Assembly: GCA_016716185.1 (NCBI GenBank)
Contig: JADJWV010000001.1
Span: forward strand, 310,001-374,000
Direction: 5' to 3'
Source: Saprospiraceae bacterium
GTDB lineage: Bacteria > Bacteroidota > Bacteroidia > Chitinophagales > Saprospiraceae
Length of the DNA: 64,000 nucleotides
In this document: in pieces, positions 54,644 through 64,000 of the stretch
How positions within the stretch are numbered: the first letter of the stretch is position 1
Layout of the letters: each line of letters opens with the position of its first letter
Position numbers and translations under genes: made by a program
Notes under the pieces: model-generated
Databases searched by the model: none
The model's input: only the letters and a program-made list of their open reading frames with translations
What the model was told of the DNA's origin: nothing

Positions 54644-57600
54644 ATGTTAGAAAAAATCATCCAGTATAGCATACATCACAAGCTGATTGTGCTGTTATTT
54701 TCAGCAGGAATCATTGTTTTTGGTTTCTATTCTTTATCTGAGATTCCAATTGGCGCTGTTCCTGATGTAACCAATAATCAAGTTCAGATCATAACAACGT
54801 CAAGAAGCCTTGCCACAGAAGATGTAGAAAAATTCCTAACCTATCCTGTGGAGTTGGAGATGGCCAATCTTCCAAATGTAAAGGAAATTAGATCAGTCTC
54901 CAAATTTGGACTCTCGGTAGTGACTGTTGTCTTTAACGACAAAATTGGAACTTATCTCCCAAGACAATTAATAGCAGAAAAGATAAAGGCTGCCGAAGAA
55001 AAAATCCCAGCAGGTTTTGGCAAGCCATTTATGGGACCCATAACTACAGGTCTTGGCGAAATTTATCAATACGTTATTGAAGTCGATTCTGCATATAGGT
55101 ATGAGTATTCCCTATCTGATATTCGCACCATACAGGATTGGGTGGTTAGGCGACAGCTCTCCGGAATACCAGGAGTTGTTGAAGTGAATACATGGGGAGG
55201 TTATCTGAAGCAATACGAAGTGGCACTAAATCCTGAAAAGCTTAGAGGCTTAAACATCTCAGTAACTCAGGTTTTTTCCTCTCTAGAAAAGAACAATAGT
55301 GTAGCAGGTGGTGGATATATTGAAAAAACGAATCAAACCTATTTTATCAGAGGAGAAGGGTTGGTTGGTTCTTTACAGGACATTGAAGATATAGTGATTG
55401 AGAATAGAAATGGCACTCCTATCTTCATTAAGGATGTTGCCACAGTTGGTTTTGGTCATGCCACACGTTTTGGATCAATTACAGGAAATGGCGAGGGAGA
55501 AAAAGTTCTTGGTCAGGTTATGATGCTGAAGGGTGCTAACTCAAAGGCAGTGATAAATGCAGTAAAAGAAAGAGTTGATCAAATCGCACCTTCTTTGCCT
55601 CCTGGTATCACCATCAACCCCTTCCTGGAAAGAAGTGAACTCATAGGCAAAACAACATTCACAATTGCAGAAAATCTCATTCTGGGATGTTTGATTGTCA
55701 TTTTCGTAGTGGTGTTGTTATTAGGAAATATACGTTCAGGTTTAGTTGTTGCCTCTGTTATACCCATGTGTTTGCTTTTTGCACTCTCGCTCATGTACAT
55801 CTTTGGCGTGGATGCAAATCTAATGAGCCTTGGAGCAATAGATTTTGGTATTATCATCGATGGAGCGGTCATTATTGTGGAGTTCATTGCTTTCAAGATT
55901 ACAGCAGAGCAATCCAAACTGATGGAACTGCCTAAAAACGAAAGACAGAATTTTATTGATAACATTACTCACCTTGGTGCAAGTAAAATGATGCACTCGG
56001 CAGTCTTTGGACAGCTCATCATCATCATTGTATTCATTCCAATCCTCTCTTTGGTAGGCGTTGAAGGTAAGATGTTTAGACCGATGGCCCTTGTGTTCTC
56101 CTTTGCGTTGACAGGAGCTATGATCCTTTGATTTCCCTTTTAGTCATTGTTGGCTTTTTATTTACCCGAATGGGAGGCGAATTTGTCCCCACTCTGGATG
56201 AGGGTGATTTTGTAATACAACCGGTATTAAAAACTGGAACGTCATTAAGCAATACAGTGCTTGCAACCACCCGCATTGAAAAGATTCTAAAAAGTTTCCC
56301 TGAAGTCGATCAAGTGGTAAGTAGGATCGGTGCAGCCGAGGTTCCTACAGACCCCATGTCAATGGAAGAAAGTGACGTCATAATCAAGCTAAGACCGAAG
56401 GAAGAGTGGGTTTCTGCCCATAGCAAGGACGAATTAGCGGATAAATTCAAACAAGCATTAACAAAAATTCCTGGAGTAGATTTTGAATTTACCCAACCAA
56501 TTGAAATGCGCTTTAACGAATTGATTACTGGAGTTCGTGCAGATTTAGCTATCAAGATTTTTGGTGAGGATTTGGATATTCTATACCAAAAGGCTTTAGA
56601 AATAGAAAAGGCCATTCATAATGTGGATGGTGCAGCCGACATTATTATAGAAAAAGTTGCAGGACTTCCCCAAATGTCAGTAAAGTACGACAGACGAAAA
56701 ATAGCAAAATATGGGTTGAATGTCGAAGACCTTAATAGCCTTATTGAAATGGGATTTGCCGGAAAACCTGCCGGAACAGTCTTCGAAGGTGAGAAACAAT
56801 TCGATTTAGTAGTAAGGTTTGACACAGAACACCACAAAGATATTCAAGACATTGAAACAGCAACCGTTCAATTACCTAACGGCACTCAACTACCGTTGAG
56901 TGAATTTGCGACCATTTCATACACAAAAGGACCTGCGAAAATTTCAAGAGATAATACAAAAAGAAGGATTGTGGTTGGAGTCAACGTTAGAGGCCGTGAT
57001 TTGGAATCTGTAGTAAAAGACGTTCAGCAAGTAATTGATAAAAAAATCAAACTTCCTACAGGATACACAATAGATTATGGAGGTCAATTTGAAAATTTAA
57101 GGACTGCTAAGGAGCGATTAATGATCGCTGTTCCTATTGCCCTGATCCTCATTTTTGTATTACTCTATTTCGCCTTTGATTCTGTAAAGAATGCCTTAAT
57201 CATTTACAGCGCTATACCCATGTCAGCAGTTGGAGGGGTTCTACTTCTGTACATCAGAGACCTGCCCTTCAGTATCTCAGCAGGTGTAGGCTTTATTGCC
57301 CTTTTTGGTATAGCGGTTCTCAATGGCATAGTACTGATAGAAGAATTTAAAGAGCTAAAGGCACATGGGATTACTGATATAAACAAACGGATTCTAATTG
57401 GCACAAAAAATCGATTAAGACCTGTATTACTAACAGCCTCGGCAGCCGCTCTTGGTTTCTTACCAATGGCCATTTCTACCTCCGCAGGTGCTGAGGTGCA
57501 ACGACCTTTAGCAACCGTAGTAGTTGGTGGATTAATATCTGCCACAGCGCTTACCTTAATTGTACTTCCGGTGCTATATGCTTTGTTCGATAGACAAGGC

Positions 57601-58815
57601 CATACACCAAAGATCAAATTAAATAGAAAGGTAACCTCAATATTGCTTTTACTTGCTATTCCAGTCTTAGTCCACAGTCAAACCAATCTAATAAATGTTG
57701 ATGAGGCTATTAACCTGGCTATTCTAAACAATTCAGGTTTAAAAGCATCCGAGCAAAGAATAAATCAAAGTAAACAACTAGAAGGAAGTGCCATAGATAT
57801 AAATAAAACGGATGTTTATTATGGAAAAGATCAGAATAATATCGCTCCAAATAATCTACCGCTTAATGTTTGGGGCATAAATCAAACGATTCAGTTTCCA
57901 ACAGTATACGGAGCACAACGAAAAATAGCGCAGAGCAAAACAAAACTGTTGACTGATCAATATCTTATTGATAAGGCACTTGTCAGCAGGGAGGTGTCCA
58001 AAGCATACTACGAAATTGTCTATTGGCAGCAAATGCTCAAAAACTATTCCTATTTGGATAGTTTGTATGCCTCATTTGAAAATGCAGCCAGAAAAAGGTT
58101 TGAACAAGGTGAGTCTAACTATCTAGAGAAGTTAACAGCAGAAACGAAAAGAAAGGAAATCTCCTTGCGTCTCTATCAAATACAAGAGAGCATAAACAAG
58201 TCTTACAGCAATCTAAATCAATGGCTTCAAACCGAGACTCCATTTGAAGTTATTGAAGACTCACTTACGCAGTTAAGTCCTTTATCCATTGATACATTAA
58301 AACATCCGACATTAAACTATTACAGTGACGCTTTGAAATTAACCAATCGGCAGGTCTCATTAGAAAAGCAAAAGTTGCTACCCGATTTAAATATAGGCAT
58401 ATTTCAAGGAACGAATAATGGAACAGGAAAGCAATCATACTCAGGGTTTCAGGTAGGTCTTTCAATGCCGATATGGTTCGGAAGTCAAAAATCGAAAATA
58501 TCCGCTGCAAAAACAGGAGTGAACATATTAGAGCTGGAAAATGAAAACCACAAGATACGGTTGATCTCAAAATATGATGCATTGCAATCCGATCTGAGAC
58601 AATTCGAAGAAGGAATCAAATATTACACCAAAACAGGAAAAAAATTAGCATCTGAAACCCTTTTTCATGCAGTCAAAGCCTACCAAAATGGTGAAATAAA
58701 CTTCTTGCAATACACCCAGCTATTAGACAATGCCAAGAGCATAGAATCCAACTACCTCACAACACTTTTTCAGTACAATATGACTGTACTGGATACAAAC
58801 TATTTAATGAACTGA
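54644..58815 (+). pseudogene. CzcA-type heavy-metal RND pump fused to a CzcC/TolC-like channel, with an internal deletion at 56130
   Basis: The first frame (54644-56131, 495 residues) has the RND N-terminus (IPIGAVPDVTNNQVQI), the pore/porter region and helices up to FSFALTGAMIL. The second (56128-58815, 895 residues) resumes at ISLLVIVGFLFTRMGGEFVPTLDEGDF. In intact CzcA proteins some 60-70 residues, a cytoplasmic loop and start of helix 7, lie between these points, so an out-of-frame internal deletion has occurred here or in the assembly. From about residue 500 of the second part a TolC/CzcC-like outer-membrane factor (VDEAINLAILNNSGLKASEQRINQ) is fused, a Bacteroidota feature. If the break is real the pump is dead. 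Confidence 0.85.
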
Positions 58816-58817
58816 AA

Positions 58818-59993
58818 ATGAAAAATCTTACTAGAATATCAACAATGAATCAGACGCTAGGCATCTTAGTAGTTGCCTCAATCATCACAATGTCTTCGTG
58901 TTCCTCTCGGAACGATGAAACTACAGCAGAGCCATTATTATCTGAAGCAGTACAAGCAAATGAGTATAAACTAACCCAAATACAGTTTTCATTCTCAAAC
59001 ATGGAATTGGGTAAGCTCGTAACGAAACCATTTCATGAAATAGTGAAAGCTACTGGTATTTTTGATGTTCCACCTGAAAATAGAGTTACTGTGAGCACCT
59101 ATTTTGGAGGTGCCGTAACACATATCGATTTATTGCCAGGTGTACAGGTTAAAAAAGGACAGACATTATTCTCATTGGAGAATCCGGACTTTGTTCAAAT
59201 TCAACAGGATTATCTGGAAGCAAAAGGCCAGCTGGCTTATTTAAAGTCCGATTTTGAGCGACAAAAAAATTTGGTCAAGGACAATGTTACATCAGAAAAA
59301 AACTTCTTAAAAGCTGAATCTGACTACACCGTAACTAGAGTAAAATTGGAGTCATTAGGAAAGAAATTATCACTGATGGGGATTGATCCAAAGAATTTAA
59401 CTCTCGAAAATATTCGCTCATCCATTAATATTTCTTCCCCAATTAACGGTTTTGTTACCCAGGTTAACATTGCCAGGGGGGCATTTTTGGCACCTTCTCA
59501 AACAGCTATAACAATTGTTGATACCGATCATCTTCATTTAGAATTGAACATTTTCGAAAAAGATCTTCCGAAAGTCAAAGTAGGCCAGTCTATAAAATTC
59601 AATTTGCAGGAGGACTATTCTACAATTTATGATGCAACAGTTCACTTAGTGAACAAAACGGTTGACCCAGAAAGCCGAACAGTTGGTATTCACGGGCATT
59701 TATCAAATGAAAGTCTTTCTTCAAAATTCAATCCTGGGATGTATGTTGAAGCCAATATTTTAACAACATCACAAACAAAAACTGCTTTACCACAAGAAGC
59801 TCTGGTCGAAGTGGATGGCAAGTATTTTGTACTCGTTCTCAGCGCTTCATCCGATGAAGGTTTCACTTTTTTAAAGAAAGAAATCAAGATCGGCTCATCC
59901 AATAAAGGGTATGTAGAAATCCTCAATAGTAATGATTTAAAAGATAATTCCGAATTCCTTGTAAAAGGAGCATTTAACCTTATAAAAGAATAA
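58818..59993 (+). CDS. RND periplasmic adaptor (CzcB/CusB-like)
   Basis: The protein has 391 residues with a lipoprotein-type signal (lipobox TMSSC). FGGAVTHIDLLPGVQVKKGQTLFSLENPDFVQIQQDYLEAKGQLAYL is the barrel-lipoyl start and the hairpin entry. INISSPINGFVTQVNIARGAFL is the second lipoyl half, and the beta-barrel (GMYVEANILT) and membrane-proximal domains follow. It joins the inner-membrane RND pump to the outer-membrane factor. It starts 2 bp after the CzcA-CzcC fusion and is the only other efflux subunit in the operon. Confidence 0.93.
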   Translation: MKNLTRISTMNQTLGILVVASIITMSSCSSRNDETTAEPLLSEAVQANEYKLTQIQFSFSNMELGKLVTKPFHEIVKATGIFDVPPENRVTVSTYFGGAVTHIDLLPGVQVKKGQTLFSLENPDFVQIQQDYLEAKGQLAYLKSDFERQKNLVKDNVTSEKNFLKAESDYTVTRVKLESLGKKLSLMGIDPKNLTLENIRSSINISSPINGFVTQVNIARGAFLAPSQTAITIVDTDHLHLELNIFEKDLPKVKVGQSIKFNLQEDYSTIYDATVHLVNKTVDPESRTVGIHGHLSNESLSSKFNPGMYVEANILTTSQTKTALPQEALVEVDGKYFVLVLSASSDEGFTFLKKEIKIGSSNKGYVEILNSNDLKDNSEFLVKGAFNLIKE

Positions 59994-59995
59994 TT

Positions 59996-60472
59996 ATGAA
60001 CAACGCACATTTTCATTTAGTAGTCAATCACCTGCCAATTGTAGGCTTATTGATCGGTACTCTTATCCTGATTGCCGGATTATTAGTGAAGGAAAGGAAT
60101 GTTAAACTTACAGCTTTAGGTGTATTTATATTTACCGCTATTACTTCAATTGTCGCTTTTTATACAGGAGAAGGAGCAGAAGATATAGTAGAGAATATTG
60201 CTGGAATAAGCGAAACACTTATCCATACTCACGAGGAATATGCCGAATCGTTTTTTACAATCACATTAATACTTGGCGGTTTAGCTTTAATTGTTCTTAT
60301 AGCTGAGATAAAGAAACTCAAATACACAAAGTATTTTATATATCTGATCCTTTTACTTGCCTTGGCAGACGGTGTTCTAGCTAAATATGTTGGAACAAGT
60401 GGAGGTGAAATTAGGCACTCTGAAATCCGAAGTGATACCAAAATTATTCGATTAGAAAGGCAGGAAGATTGA
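59996..60472 (+). CDS. DUF2231-like four-helix membrane protein
   Basis: The protein has 158 residues with four hydrophobic helices. NNAHFHLVVNHLPIVGLLIGTLILIAGLL, with two histidines before the first helix, resembles DUF2231/heme-type membrane proteins. YTGEGAEDIVE and HTHEEYAESFFT are further conserved-looking features with His and Glu that could bind a metal or heme. It directly follows the adaptor gene (2 bp gap), so it belongs to the metal-efflux operon. Its role is unknown. Confidence 0.75.
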   Translation: MNNAHFHLVVNHLPIVGLLIGTLILIAGLLVKERNVKLTALGVFIFTAITSIVAFYTGEGAEDIVENIAGISETLIHTHEEYAESFFTITLILGGLALIVLIAEIKKLKYTKYFIYLILLLALADGVLAKYVGTSGGEIRHSEIRSDTKIIRLERQED

Positions 60473-60792
60473 AAAACGGTATACAACATTGTATAATCGT
60501 ATTGCGGGCTGAAAGGCCAAAATTGAGCATTATTGCTCCAAAGCAACTTTGCAGCATTCGGATAGTAAACTGCTCCAATACCCACACTACGGTTATACTT
60601 TATCGTTATAAGCGATTTTAAGACGACACACCGTATGGGCAACCCAAAGACGAATTAACCCACAAATTAAAAAATTATGTTAGGAGAATTTTTATCAAAA
60701 AGAAAAAACAGGAAGTTGCTTTGGTTACTTTTGGGGTTATGGGTTTTATTAATTTCCAGAATACTAATTCTTTCTCAAACCAATTGAACTTA
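60473..60792. other. 320-bp gap with inverted-repeat character, no supported gene
   Basis: The stretch contains GTATAATCG ... GTTATAAGCG ends and internal short palindromes (CTGAAAGGCC, ATTGAGCATTATTGCTCCAAA) reminiscent of the attC-like elements at 50723, 51525 and 61529, but the arms pair poorly. An in-frame upstream extension of the hydrolase gene into 60721 is not supported. Confidence 0.4.
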
Positions 60793-61533
60793 ATGAAAAA
60801 GAAAAAATCGTGGAAAATCTTTAAGATAATTTGGTTTAGCCTTGTAATTATTTTCTTTATTTGGAATGGGACTACATTCCAATCTCACAATCTTCCCGAA
60901 GACACATTTTTAAACTCAGACATTGTTTCTATAATTGAAACGGATGAGCAAATCACTTTTAAATCTGACACTTCCAAAAACCAAATGGAGCTTATTTTCT
61001 TTCAAGGTGGCTTAACTGACCCAAAAGCCTATGCGCCTCTTTGCAGAAAATTAGCAGAAAACGGTTTTACCTGTCACTTAATAAAAATGGATTGGAGACT
61101 TCCGCAATATGACTATCATAAAGCATCCAAATTATTTGACCTCACAAAAGGAAACTTTGTTATTGGTGGACACTCACAAGGCGGGAAAATGGCTGCTCAA
61201 TTTGTTTATGAAAATTCAAACGTATTTAAAGGATTATTCTTATTGGGTACTTCTCACCCACGGGATATTGATTTATCAGCCCAAAACATTCATTGTATAA
61301 AACTATATGCAGAAAATGATGGGCTTGCAAGTGTTGATGAAGTTTTGGCTAATAAAAACAAGTTGCCCAAGGACGCGAAATTAGTTTTGATAAAAGGAGG
61401 CAATCATTCTCAATTTGGGTATTTGGGCAAATTACTTATGGACAGTTCGGCTGACATTTCATTAGAAGAACAGCAACAACAAACATGTGACAACTTGATT
61501 AGCTTTATGTACGAAATAATAAAAGGTCTATAA
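60793..61533 (+). CDS. Alpha/beta hydrolase with N-terminal membrane anchor
   Basis: The start used is the ATG at 60793 (MKKKKSWKIFKIIWFSLVIIFFIWNG), giving 246 residues with one N-terminal helix. MELIFFQGGLTDPKAYAPLCRKLAENGFTCHLIKM is the first half of an alpha/beta hydrolase. GNFVIGGHSQGGKMAAQF holds the nucleophile elbow G-H-S-Q-G, and KGGNHSQFG gives the catalytic His. It resembles the small 'hydrolase_5' (PF12695) lipase-like proteins. It is followed by an attC-like repeat, like the genes at 49617 and 50910, suggesting a cassette. Confidence 0.88.
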   Translation: MKKKKSWKIFKIIWFSLVIIFFIWNGTTFQSHNLPEDTFLNSDIVSIIETDEQITFKSDTSKNQMELIFFQGGLTDPKAYAPLCRKLAENGFTCHLIKMDWRLPQYDYHKASKLFDLTKGNFVIGGHSQGGKMAAQFVYENSNVFKGLFLLGTSHPRDIDLSAQNIHCIKLYAENDGLASVDEVLANKNKLPKDAKLVLIKGGNHSQFGYLGKLLMDSSADISLEEQQQQTCDNLISFMYEIIKGL

Positions 61534-61712
61534 CGCGGGGTTGGCAAAAGTGGCGGTTCAGTGCCCGCCCTTACCGAACGGGCACGTTCGGGCGGGGTTA
61601 AATCAAGCTTTGTGTCCGCCTCAGGCGGATTTGTGCTTGGTTGACAGTGAAGTGCTTAGATCCCGATGGCTATCGGGACGCCAACTTCTTGTAGCTGCAA
61701 ACCGTCAATCTG
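61529..61712. repeat. attC-like inverted-repeat element E, composite
   Basis: The inner 128 bp (61551-61679) nearly equals that of element C (51545-51672), but the right arm (CGCCAACTTCTTGTAGCTGC) matches element B better than it matches its own left arm (GGGGTTGGCAAAAGTGGCG). This mismatch is what recombination between two such elements would leave. No gene follows until 62179; the 61713-62178 gap shows nothing supportable. Confidence 0.5.
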
Positions 61713-62178
61713 TCTAAAAACTCAATCGAAATTGTTGAATACTTTTTGTAGTGGATAAGATATAATCCGTTTCTATTTACTATCTTTAAAGCATGCGATA
61801 TATTGGCTAAAGATATAATAGACGATTACTTTTTTTCTTTGACACTATGATTTTCAAAGAAAATCCTGATTGGGCAAGTTGTTCTTGTATCGACTATCAT
61901 TTCATTTATCACACGAATTGAAAAACAGACTGTCTGAGTAAATATCATTTTCGCAATTGAGTAGTGCTTCTGGGTACAATACAGATGGAAGAGATCTTAA
62001 AAATAAGTCTTTTGATTGGCAATAAACCGTTTGATCTGAAGAGCCGTTTCGGCAAATTTATAGCTAAACATTTCATTACGTTCTGCTTATTTTTGTCTGG
62101 TATTCACCAAAATAGCTTTGTTCAAAAAGCTTTTCAAGAATTTTCTGTGTTAAGAGTTGTAAATTAACATTTATTAAA

Positions 62179-63198
62179 ATGGCTCGCAAAAGACAAAAAC
62201 AACATTCGTGTGCAAACTGCGGTTTTGAATTCAGTGCAAAAAGCGAACACACAAATTATTGCCCACATTGCGGCCAGGAAAATCACAATCCCAGATTTCC
62301 TTTGGTTCATTATGTCTATGAATTGCTGGAGGGTTTTATACACTTCGACACCAAATTTCTTCATTCTTTTAAGATACTCCTCTTAAAACCTGGTAAAATC
62401 ACTTTTGACTATATTCATAATATTCGGGGCCGATACACCCCACCTTTAAGGCTATTCATTTTTATTTCGATTTTTGCATTTTTAGTAATAAGTATTTTTG
62501 AAAAGAAGCTGGCCGAATCCGGATATTTCGGATCGTTTTCGGAAGATCAGGCGAATACGAATATGACGATCGGTGAGATCTTTGACCATTCTCCCGACAG
62601 CGTAACGGCACGCATACTGGTTCCGCCATTTTCCTGGATTATGAAAAATCCTGAAATAACAAATGCCCATTTAAGAGAGCTGAAAAAAGCTTCTTCCGAT
62701 AGTGTTGGAATCTGGTTAACGAAATATGGATATGACGATAATCCCCTTACTCGTTTTTATGCTCTTAATAAAAGACTTCAGCTGAATAGGCAAATGACCA
62801 TCCCTGAAGTCGTTATAATGGTCTCCGGTATTTTTAAGTGGCTTTTCCTCATAATAATTCCTGTAAATGCATTTATCTTATATATAATATTCTACAACAA
62901 GCTACTGTTTTATTATGATACCCTGCTCTATTCAATTCACTTCGCTTGCTTTTTTCTATTGTTCTATTCTGCTTTATTACTAGAGCTTCTTTTCTTTTCA
63001 GCCGTAGAAGGGCCTTTGTTAAATGTATTATTCGTTCTGAATTTAGTGATGTTGGTGCTGTATCTGGCTCTTTCGATGAAAAAAGTATTTGCGTATCCAT
63101 GGGTCAGCACTATTATTAGGTTATTCTTATTTTGTTTTATTTCTTTTGCCGTATACCAACTCATTCATTACACTATTTCATTTTACTCAGGTAAGTAG
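62179..63198 (+). CDS. DUF3667 zinc-ribbon membrane protein
   Basis: The protein has 339 residues. The N-terminus carries a zinc ribbon (CANCGFEFSAKSEHTNYCPHCGQEN), followed by RFPLVHYVYELLEGFIHFDTKFLHSFKILLLKPGKITFDYIHNIRGRYTPPLRLFIFISIFAFLV, the hallmark of DUF3667. A soluble stretch and four more helices close the protein. The family is widespread in Bacteroidota and uncharacterised; the zinc ribbon suggests regulated assembly or protein binding. Confidence 0.9.
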   Translation: MARKRQKQHSCANCGFEFSAKSEHTNYCPHCGQENHNPRFPLVHYVYELLEGFIHFDTKFLHSFKILLLKPGKITFDYIHNIRGRYTPPLRLFIFISIFAFLVISIFEKKLAESGYFGSFSEDQANTNMTIGEIFDHSPDSVTARILVPPFSWIMKNPEITNAHLRELKKASSDSVGIWLTKYGYDDNPLTRFYALNKRLQLNRQMTIPEVVIMVSGIFKWLFLIIIPVNAFILYIIFYNKLLFYYDTLLYSIHFACFFLLFYSALLLELLFFSAVEGPLLNVLFVLNLVMLVLYLALSMKKVFAYPWVSTIIRLFLFCFISFAVYQLIHYTISFYSGK

Positions 63199-63226
63199 AT
63201 GAATTCTTTAAATAGAAAATTAAAAT

Positions 63227-63895
63227 ATGTACAACCTCTCCTACTTCAAAGAAAAAGACAAACAAACAGTATTAGATTTTATAGAAGAATATCCATTTGC
63301 ATTTTTAACGGGTAGTTTTTTATCAGGTGAACAGGTTGCAACGCAAATACCTGTTTTACTTGAAGAGAGAAATGGGGCTTTGTATTTGCATGGCCACATC
63401 ATGCGCAACACCGACCACCATAAGGCGCTTCTTGAAAATCCAAACGCTTTGTTGGTGTTTACGGGTCCGAATTGTTATGTAAGTGCATCCTGGTATAGCA
63501 ATCCCCAAATAGGTTCGACCTGGAATTATCTGAGTGTTCAAATAAGCGGACGAATCCAATTTATGACCGATGATGAACTCATAGCATTTATGCGAAAACT
63601 GACTTTAAAATTTGAAAAGGGGAATACCCAATCCCAGACATTCTATGACAATCTCCCGGAATCGTTTTTAAGCAAGATGATGCCTGCCATTGCTGGCTTT
63701 GAAATGAAGACAGAGAAATTGAAAAATGTATTTAAACTCAGCCAGAACAGAGATGAGAAAAGTTACCTGAATATTATTTCTAACCTTGAAAAAATAGGTG
63801 GGTCCAGTGCTTTAATTGCATCGGAAATGAAAAAAAGAAAAGCAGAATTGTTTCCTGCAGGTGTGGATTGGGATGCCTCAAAATTTGATTCCTGA
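63227..63895 (+). CDS. PaiB-like FMN-binding protein
   Basis: The protein has 222 residues. A flavin-reductase-like split barrel starts FIEEYPFAFLTGSFLSGEQVATQIPVLLEE. GHIMRNTDHHK, FTGPNCYVSASWYSNPQIGSTWNYLSVQISGRI and IAGFEMKTEKLKNVFKLSQNR are conserved PaiB features. The B. subtilis member was described as a negative regulator of degradative enzymes and sporulation; most members are now viewed as FMN-binding proteins of unclear role. It stands 28 bp after the DUF3667 gene on the same strand. The last 105 bases of the window hold no feature. Confidence 0.9.
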   Translation: MYNLSYFKEKDKQTVLDFIEEYPFAFLTGSFLSGEQVATQIPVLLEERNGALYLHGHIMRNTDHHKALLENPNALLVFTGPNCYVSASWYSNPQIGSTWNYLSVQISGRIQFMTDDELIAFMRKLTLKFEKGNTQSQTFYDNLPESFLSKMMPAIAGFEMKTEKLKNVFKLSQNRDEKSYLNIISNLEKIGGSSALIASEMKKRKAELFPAGVDWDASKFDS

Positions 63896-64000
63896 AAATT
63901 ACCAATGTTGCTCTGTGCTTTATGCAATTAGAAAAAGAATATGGGTCGGTAATCTAAAAGCCCGAACTGATGTATCCATTCAACAGAATGTAGCTCTCAC

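Noticed and set aside
61964..62167. 67-residue ORF before the DUF3667 gene
   Set aside because: No family similarity that I recognise, and no promoter or start-site evidence; it may simply be the leader region of the next gene.

Overview
The window is a chromosomal stretch from a member of the Bacteroidota, probably a Saprospiria- or Chitinophagia-like organism. The signs are type IX secretion C-terminal domains of both kinds (gliding-associated type B at the left edge, short type A tails on the genes at 3863 and 18276), TAnnTTTG promoter boxes with no Shine-Dalgarno leaders, YitT, DUF2157/GDYXXLXY, DUF3667 and Reg_prop families, and a CzcA-CzcC fusion. No tRNA, rRNA or CRISPR array was seen.

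Layout. 0-6.7 kb: end of a large secreted protein, a complete IS5-type element with TIRs and a TTAT target duplication, small lipoprotein/VOC/SRPBCC genes and an LVIVD-repeat secreted protein. 6.7-9.9 kb: two AT-rich GT-C-like membrane genes on the minus strand, each broken by a one-base frameshift. 9.9-26.6 kb: mostly housekeeping genes (aspS, yifB/comM-like, cysS, an M28 peptidase, YitT, FNT transporter, DUF2157 pair, clpB), with a decayed HEPN/MNT pair and G-rich minisatellites between genes. 28.3-31.1 kb: minus-strand hmgA-hppD-queD-like operon (tyrosine/homogentisate catabolism plus a pterin synthase homolog). 49-61.7 kb: accessory region with attC-like inverted repeats, a two-component system, a VIT-type transporter and a damaged heavy-metal RND efflux operon. 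62-64 kb: DUF3667 and PaiB-like genes.

The main discovery candidate lies between about 26.8 and 49.1 kb. Ten tandem micro-genes (26916-28232, period about 140 bp) each encode exactly 20 residues: a near-invariant 16-residue leader of the type MKKLNKxQxxSVNAGG followed by a hypervariable four-residue tail that always ends in Asn or Gln (IFFN, LSLQ, ISLN, LKWN, IKLQ, FRCN, LRTN, FRYN, LKIN, IQLQ). Two further copies (tails PYLQ and PNLN) lie at 48289 and 48386, directly before a NarL/LuxR-type response regulator. The same neighbourhood encodes an asparagine-synthetase-like ATP-dependent enzyme without the glutaminase Cys, a C39-peptidase ABC exporter (the expected Gly-Gly protease), an HlyD-type adaptor, a SAM methyltransferase resembling PhcB-type enzymes, and two paralogous TPR histidine kinases.

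Four transcription units (the array, the synthetase-exporter-adaptor operon, the methyltransferase, and the second peptide pair with the regulator) carry the same 19-bp motif, TTATCTACTTTCATGTGAT with 16 of 19 positions invariant, exactly 22 bp upstream of a TAnnTTTG-like box. This ties the scattered genes into one regulon. My reading is a multi-product RiPP system making exported, modified tetrapeptides, possibly as signals read by the TPR kinases. The parts and the motif are seen in the sequence. The chemistry and the signalling role are inference.

Caution: four genes carry apparent frameshifts or deletions (about 7480, 9650, 39650 and 56130). At least two of these sit in homopolymers, so assembly error is a real possibility.
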